In this document: one piece after another, positions 55,331 through 59,862 of the stretch
How the letters are laid out: each line of letters begins with the position of its first letter
How positions within the stretch are numbered: position 1 is the first letter of the stretch
Assembly (NCBI GenBank): GCA_023443095.1
Contig: JAEZVV010000001.1
Coordinates: 1 to 59,862, forward strand
Direction: 5' to 3'
DNA: 59,862 bases
Source of the DNA: Pseudomonadota bacterium
Lineage (GTDB): Bacteria > Pseudomonadota > Gammaproteobacteria > Burkholderiales > Burkholderiaceae_F
Position numbers and translations under genes: made by a program
The notes under the pieces: generated by a model
What the model saw: the letters and a program-made list of their open reading frames with translations, nothing else
What the model was told of the DNA's origin: nothing
The model's database searches: none

Positions 55331-55382
55331 TCGAGCCCATCAGCTCGGCTCGAACGCGCCCCTTTTCGAGCATCACGCTCGT
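55331..55382. promoter_or_regulatory. Two similar dyads in the narJ-narG divergent gap
   Basis: CGAGC-N6-GCTCG at 55332-55347 and CGAGC-N5-GCTCG at 55367-55381 share flanking T and an ATCA core. Their centres are about 35 bases apart, close to three helical turns. They lie upstream of a candidate narG promoter and could be sites of a dimeric regulator. The short arms and the frequent occurrence of CGAGC in this genome keep the confidence low. Confidence 0.35.
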
Positions 55383-55403
55383 GGGTTCAAACACGCGCCG
55401 GGG

Positions 55404-55432
55404 TTGACCCTGCCGTCGGCGCTCTTTCACAC
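55404..55432 (+). promoter_or_regulatory. Candidate narG promoter
   Basis: TTGACC (55404-55409), a near-perfect -35 box, is followed after 17 bases by TCACAC (55427-55432), a weak -10 that would need an activator. The start would lie near 55440, about 37 bases before narG. No clear FNR box was found in the gap. Confidence 0.3.
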
Positions 55433-55476
55433 TCGGCCGACCGGTAGCGTCCCGGACACAAAAGCGAGGTCGGGTG

Positions 55477-58400
55477 ATGGGCTTCCTTGATAGCTTCAGC
55501 TTCTTTCAGCGCGCGACCGCCACCTACTCTAACCAGTGGGGCGCCATCACCGACGGCGATCGAAGCTGGGAGGCCGCCTACCGCGGCCGCTGGGCCCACG
55601 ACAAGATCGTGCGCTCCACCCACGGCGTGAACTGCACCGGCTCTTGCAGTTGGAAGGTCTACGTCAAGGCGGGCATCGTCACCTGGGAAACGCAGCAGAC
55701 CGACTACCCTCATACCCCCGCCGACATGCCGAACCACGAGCCACGCGGCTGTCCCCGCGGGGCCTCGTTCAGTTGGTACCTCTACAGCGCCAACCGGATC
55801 AAGCACCCGATGGCGCGCGCCCGTCTGCTCTCGTTCTGGCGCGAAGCGCGCAAGACGCTGACGCCCTTGCTCGCCTGGAAAAGCATCGTCGACGACCCGG
55901 CCAAGAGCCGGAGCGTGAAGGAATCGCGCGGGCTGGGCGGGCTGGTGCGCAGCACCTGGGACGAGGCGCTCGAGATCACCGCGGCCGCGCATCTCTACAC
56001 GGCCCAGACCTACGGCCCGGACCGGGTAGTGGGTTTTTCGCCCATTCCGGCGTATTCGCTGGTTTCGTACGGCGTCGGCACGCGTTACCTGTCGCTGCTG
56101 GGCGGAACCATCCTCAGCTTCTACGACTGGTACTGCGACCTGCCGCCCGCCAGCCCGCAGACCTGGGGCGAACAGACCGACGTGCCGGAGTCGCTCGCCT
56201 GGTATCGCTCGGCCTACATCATCGTGTGGGGCACCAACATCTCGATGACGCGCACTCCCGACGCGCATTTCCTGACTGAGGCTCGCTACAACGGCACCAA
56301 GGTCGTAGCCGTGATGCCCGACTATGTCGAAGTCACCAAAAACGCCGACTGGTGGGTCCATCCCAAACAAGGCACCGACGCCGCGCTGGCGCTGGCGATG
56401 GGGCATGTGGTGATGAAGGAGTTTCTTCTCGACCGGCCCGAACCCTATTTCGTCGACTACTTGCGGCGGCTCACCGACATGCCGATGCTGGTCCGGCTCG
56501 ACGCTCGGGGCGATCACTTCGTTCCCGGCCGCACCCTGCGCGGCTCCGACTTCTCGGACCAACTCGGCAGCCCCAACCATGCCGAATGGAAGACCGTCGC
56601 CTTCGACGAGGCAAGCGACCGCTTCGTGGCCCCCCAGGGCTCGATCGGCTACCGATGGAACCAGGAAGCTGGCGGCGATGCCGGCAAGTGGAACCTCGAC
56701 CCCAAGGATGGCGCCAGCGGCGCCGACGTGACGCTGGCGCTTTCCCTGCTCGATCATCGCGACGGCGAGGCGACGGTGGCGATCCCCTACTTCGGCGGCA
56801 TCGCTCACCGGAACTTCCCGGCCAACGATCAAGGTACCCAGGTCCTGCTGCGCAAGGTGCCGGTCAAGAAGCTCCAGCTGCCCGAAGGCGAAGTCTGGGT
56901 CACCACGGTGTTCGACCTCACCGCTGCCAACTACGGCGTGGCGCGCGGGCTAGAGGGAGAAAATCCCGCCACCGGGTTCGACCACGACGTCCCGTACACG
57001 CCGCGCTGGCAGCAGACCATCACCGGCGTTCCGGCCGGGCAAGCGATCCGGCTCGCGCGCGAGTTCGCAACCAGCGCCGCCGCCACCCGCGGGCGCTCAT
57101 CGGTGCTGATGGGCGCCGGCGTCAACCAGTGGTACCACACCGACAACACCTACCGCGCCATCATCAACCTGCTGATGCTGTGCGGCACGGTCGGCGTGGT
57201 GGGCGGCGGCTGGTGCCACTACGTTGGCCAGGAAAAGATCCGCCCTGCCGCCGGATGGGCCAGCTACTCGTTTGCGCTCGACTGGAGCCGGCCACCGCGC
57301 CACATGAACGCAACCTCGTTTTTCTATGCGCACACCGATCAGTGGCGCTACGAAAGGATGCAGGTCGCCGAGCTGCTTTCGCCGCTGGCCGACGCCTCGC
57401 GTTACAGCGGCAGCTTCATCGATTTCAACCTTCGGGCCGAAAGGATGGGCTGGCTGCCGAGCGCACCACAGCTCTCGGTCAACCCGCTTGAGTTGTGCCG
57501 AGCCGCCGCCGCGGCCGGAATGGACGCCAGAGATTATGCGGTGCGCGGCCTCAAGAACGGCAGCTTGCAGTTTGCCGCCGAAGACCCGGACTCCCCCCAG
57601 AACTTTCCGCGCTGCCTCGTCGTCTGGCGCTCCAACCTTCTAGGCAGCTCGGGCAAGGGCCACGAATATTTCCTCAAGCACCTGCTCGGCACGCAAAGCG
57701 GCGTGCTTGGTGCCGAACTCGGCGCCCGCGACCCCAGGCCGCAGGAAGTGAAGTGGCACGAAGCGGCACCCGCCGGCAAGCTCGACCTCATCACCACGCT
57801 CGACTTCCGCATGTCGACCACCGCGCTGTATTCGGATGTGCTGCTGCCCGCCGCCACCTTCTACGAGAAAAACGATCTCAACACCACCGACATGCATTCT
57901 TTCGTCCACCCCTTCGTCAAGGCGGTGGATCCAGCCTGGGAAGCCAAGAGCGACTTCGACATCTTCAACCTGCTCTCGGCCAAGCTGTCGGACCTGGCGC
58001 AAGGCCTGCCGGTCGAACACGACCTCGTGCTCGCTCCGCTGGCTCACGACTCTCCCGGCGAACTCGGTCAAGCACTCACCGTGGCCGATTGGAAACGCGG
58101 CGAAATCGATCTGATCCCCGGCCAGACCGCCCCGACCATGGTGGTGGTCGAACGCGACTACGCCAACCTGCATCGCAAGCTGGCTGCGGTCGGGCCGCTG
58201 CTGGCCAAGCTCGGCGTGAGCAACAAGGGGCTGCACTGGATCGTGACCGACGAACTGGCCGAACTCGCCGAGAACAACGGCATCGTGACCGAAGCCGGCG
58301 TGGCGCAAGGGCAGCCCCAACTGACCAGCGACATTGCCGCCGCGGAGATGATCCTGGCGCTCTCGCCCGAAACTCACGGTGCGGTCTCAGTGCGCTCCTG

Positions 58401-59220
58401 GGGCACGTTCAAGCAGCTCAGCGCCAAGGACGGGAGCTTTCTCTCGGCGCCGCGCGCCGGCGAACGGATCCGCTTCGCCGACCTTGAGGCGCAGCCGCGC
58501 AAGGTGTTGACCGGCGCGGACTGGAGCGGGATCGAAAGCGAAAGCGAGCCTTACGCCGCGTTCTGGAGCAACGTCAACTTGCTGCTGCCATGGCGCACGC
58601 TTTCGGGCCGCCAGCAGTTTTATCAGGACCACGAATGGATGCGGGCATTCGGCCAGGCGCTAGTGACCTACAAGGCGCCGATCGACCCTCGTGCCACGCT
58701 CGGAGTCGAGCATCTCAAGCCCAACGGCAATACCACCATCCAGCTCAACTTCCTCACCACCCATCAGAAGTGGGGAATTCATTCAAGCTTCTACGACAAC
58801 GAACGCATGCTCACGCTCTCACGCGGCGGACCGCTGATCTGGATGTGCGAGAGCGATGCGAGCCAGGCCGGCATCGCCGACAACGACTGGGTCGAGGCGT
58901 GGAACGTCAACGGTGCCCTAGTAGCGCGGGCGATCGTCACACAGAGGCTTCCCGCCGGCATGTGCGTCATGAGCCACGCCACCGAGAAGACGATCAATAC
59001 GCCGGGCTCGGAAATCAGCGGCACACGTGGCGGAATCCACAACTCGGCGACCCGGGTGGTGGTCAACCCCACCCACATGATCGGCGGCTACGCCCAGCTC
59101 AGCTACGGGTTCAACTACTACGGCACGATCGGCGCCAACCGCGACGAGTTCGTCCTAATCCGCAAGATGGCCCGCGTCGACTGGATGGACGGACCGCCGC
59201 GTGCAGGAGCTCTGGCATGA
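55477..59220 (+). CDS. narG: Membrane-bound nitrate reductase, alpha subunit
   Basis: A 1247-residue bis-MGD nitrate reductase that faces the cytoplasm. Cluster FS0 ligands His49, Cys53, Cys57 and Cys92 have the same numbering as in E. coli (HGVNCTGSC, then RGCPRGASF). The molybdenum aspartate is in WYCDLPPASPQTWGEQTD (about residue 221). The start at 55477 (MGFLDSFSFFQ) is typical; a GTG one codon earlier is also open. It overlaps narH by four bases (ATGA). It is divergent from narJ and the formate dehydrogenase genes. Confidence 0.97.
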   Translation: MGFLDSFSFFQRATATYSNQWGAITDGDRSWEAAYRGRWAHDKIVRSTHGVNCTGSCSWKVYVKAGIVTWETQQTDYPHTPADMPNHEPRGCPRGASFSWYLYSANRIKHPMARARLLSFWREARKTLTPLLAWKSIVDDPAKSRSVKESRGLGGLVRSTWDEALEITAAAHLYTAQTYGPDRVVGFSPIPAYSLVSYGVGTRYLSLLGGTILSFYDWYCDLPPASPQTWGEQTDVPESLAWYRSAYIIVWGTNISMTRTPDAHFLTEARYNGTKVVAVMPDYVEVTKNADWWVHPKQGTDAALALAMGHVVMKEFLLDRPEPYFVDYLRRLTDMPMLVRLDARGDHFVPGRTLRGSDFSDQLGSPNHAEWKTVAFDEASDRFVAPQGSIGYRWNQEAGGDAGKWNLDPKDGASGADVTLALSLLDHRDGEATVAIPYFGGIAHRNFPANDQGTQVLLRKVPVKKLQLPEGEVWVTTVFDLTAANYGVARGLEGENPATGFDHDVPYTPRWQQTITGVPAGQAIRLAREFATSAAATRGRSSVLMGAGVNQWYHTDNTYRAIINLLMLCGTVGVVGGGWCHYVGQEKIRPAAGWASYSFALDWSRPPRHMNATSFFYAHTDQWRYERMQVAELLSPLADASRYSGSFIDFNLRAERMGWLPSAPQLSVNPLELCRAAAAAGMDARDYAVRGLKNGSLQFAAEDPDSPQNFPRCLVVWRSNLLGSSGKGHEYFLKHLLGTQSGVLGAELGARDPRPQEVKWHEAAPAGKLDLITTLDFRMSTTALYSDVLLPAATFYEKNDLNTTDMHSFVHPFVKAVDPAWEAKSDFDIFNLLSAKLSDLAQGLPVEHDLVLAPLAHDSPGELGQALTVADWKRGEIDLIPGQTAPTMVVVERDYANLHRKLAAVGPLLAKLGVSNKGLHWIVTDELAELAENNGIVTEAGVAQGQPQLTSDIAAAEMILALSPETHGAVSVRSWGTFKQLSAKDGSFLSAPRAGERIRFADLEAQPRKVLTGADWSGIESESEPYAAFWSNVNLLLPWRTLSGRQQFYQDHEWMRAFGQALVTYKAPIDPRATLGVEHLKPNGNTTIQLNFLTTHQKWGIHSSFYDNERMLTLSRGGPLIWMCESDASQAGIADNDWVEAWNVNGALVARAIVTQRLPAGMCVMSHATEKTINTPGSEISGTRGGIHNSATRVVVNPTHMIGGYAQLSYGFNYYGTIGANRDEFVLIRKMARVDWMDGPPRAGALA

Positions 59221-59862
59221 AAGTCCGCGCTCAGATCGGCATGGTCCTCAACCTGGACAAGTGCATCGGCTGCCACACCTGCTCGGTCACCTGCAAAAAC
59301 GTCTGGACCAATCGCGAAGGCGTCGAATACGCCTGGTTCAACAACGTCGAGACCAAACCCGGCGTCGGCTACCCCAAACAGTGGGAGAACCAGGAAAAAT
59401 GGAAGGGCGGTTGGGAGCGCAAGCCCAACGGCAAGCTGCAGTTGAAGCAGGGCGGCAAGCTTGGCCTGCTGGCAAAGATCTTCGCCAACCCGCACCTACC
59501 CGAGATCGACGACTACTACGACCCCTACACCTTCGACTACGCGCGGCTGCAGGATTCGCCCGAAGCGCAGACCCCGCCCACCGCACGCCCACGCTCGCTC
59601 GTCACCGGCCAGACCCTGGAGACTATCAAGGGCAGCGCCGCGTGGGAAGACAACCTTGGCGGCGAATTCGCCCAACGCTCGAAGGACAGCAACTTCGAAG
59701 CGGTGCAGAAAGCGATGTATGGCGAATACGAAAACACCTTCATGATGTACATGCCGCGGCTGTGCGAGCACTGCCTCAACCCCGCCTGCGTGGCGAGCTG
59801 CCCCTCGGGCTCGATCTACAAGCGCGAGGAAGACGGCATCGTGCTGGTCGACCAGGACAAGT
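59217..59862 (+). CDS. narH: Nitrate reductase, beta subunit, 3' end outside window
   Basis: The first 215 codons of NarH are present; the rest lies beyond the window edge. The start MKVRAQIGMVLNLD and the first cluster motif C16-IGC-HTC-SVTC (cysteines 16, 19, 22, 26) match E. coli NarH, and the second motif CEHCLNPACVASC follows near residue 184. It carries electrons from the membrane subunit NarI to NarG. The expected narI must lie to the right of the window. Confidence 0.96.
   Translation, partial: MKVRAQIGMVLNLDKCIGCHTCSVTCKNVWTNREGVEYAWFNNVETKPGVGYPKQWENQEKWKGGWERKPNGKLQLKQGGKLGLLAKIFANPHLPEIDDYYDPYTFDYARLQDSPEAQTPPTARPRSLVTGQTLETIKGSAAWEDNLGGEFAQRSKDSNFEAVQKAMYGEYENTFMMYMPRLCEHCLNPACVASCPSGSIYKREEDGIVLVDQDK

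Noticed and set aside
55277..55476. FNR and NarL sites before narG
   Set aside because: I looked for TTGAT-N4-ATCAA and clustered NarL heptamers and found no convincing match by eye. Absence by eye is not proof; a matrix scan would settle it.

Overview
The window is about 60 kb of high-GC DNA, densely packed with genes, from a betaproteobacterium. Support comes from gene order (trxA-rho-rpmE2; gyrA-serC-pheA-hisC-tyrA-aroA-cmk-rpsA-ihfB-lapA-lapB; ubiG-gph) and from a tmRNA that encodes the tag ANDERFALAA, a form common in this class. The respiratory genes at the right end (NapC/NirT-type tetraheme cytochromes, a membrane formate dehydrogenase, NarG/NarH) point to an organism able to respire nitrate. 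A Rhodocyclales-like denitrifier is my best guess, by inference only.

Layout. 1-4303 (-): an AddA-like helicase (cut by the window edge) overlapping an AddB-like PD-(D/E)XK nuclease. 4482-6705 (+): trxA, rho, rpmE2. 6714-9853 (+): a GT-C type membrane glycosyltransferase and a MATE exporter. 9857-11678 (-): a RIO-type kinase and HtpX. 11929-14137 (+): a YqhA-family membrane protein and class I fumarase. 14232-18059 (-): yjdM, then the lapA-lapB-comEA-like-cysM series and ihfB. 18084-29000 (-): rpsA, cmk, aroA, tyrA, hisC, pheA, serC and gyrA, an aromatic/serine biosynthesis and information-processing supraoperon. It is interrupted by one small opposite-strand DUF2061 gene between aroA and cmk. 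29302-36576 (+): an MtaD-like deaminase, an OmpA-domain lipid/peptidoglycan-binding type protein, ubiG, gph and a very large AsmA/DUF748 protein. 36701-37064: tmRNA. 37315-39174: a divergent pirin/LysR pair with a palindromic operator candidate. 39541-41592 (+): two tandem tetraheme cytochromes and a secreted GlcG/HbpS-like protein. 41634-49558 (+): an EamA transporter, an unusual REC-pseudoHpt protein and a sensor kinase, pepN, fbp and an isoprenylcysteine-methyltransferase-like protein. 49552-55276 (-): narJ, formate dehydrogenase alpha, a four-cluster iron-sulfur subunit and an NrfD membrane subunit. 55477-59862 (+): narG and narH (narH cut by the window edge).

Most of the window is core chromosome. 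The parts worth a second look are: the formate dehydrogenase with no Tat signal and its narJ-led operon, divergent from narGH; the two tetraheme cytochromes whose first haem motif is CX3CH; the response regulator with an Hpt-like domain that has lost its histidine, next to a kinase with a receiver-like tail that has no phosphoacceptor; glutamine at the quinolone-determining position 83 of GyrA; and a strong terminator hairpin directly in front of rpsA. I see no CRISPR array, insertion sequence, prophage or tRNA gene. I found no convincing wholly new system. The candidates above are unusual variants of known families.
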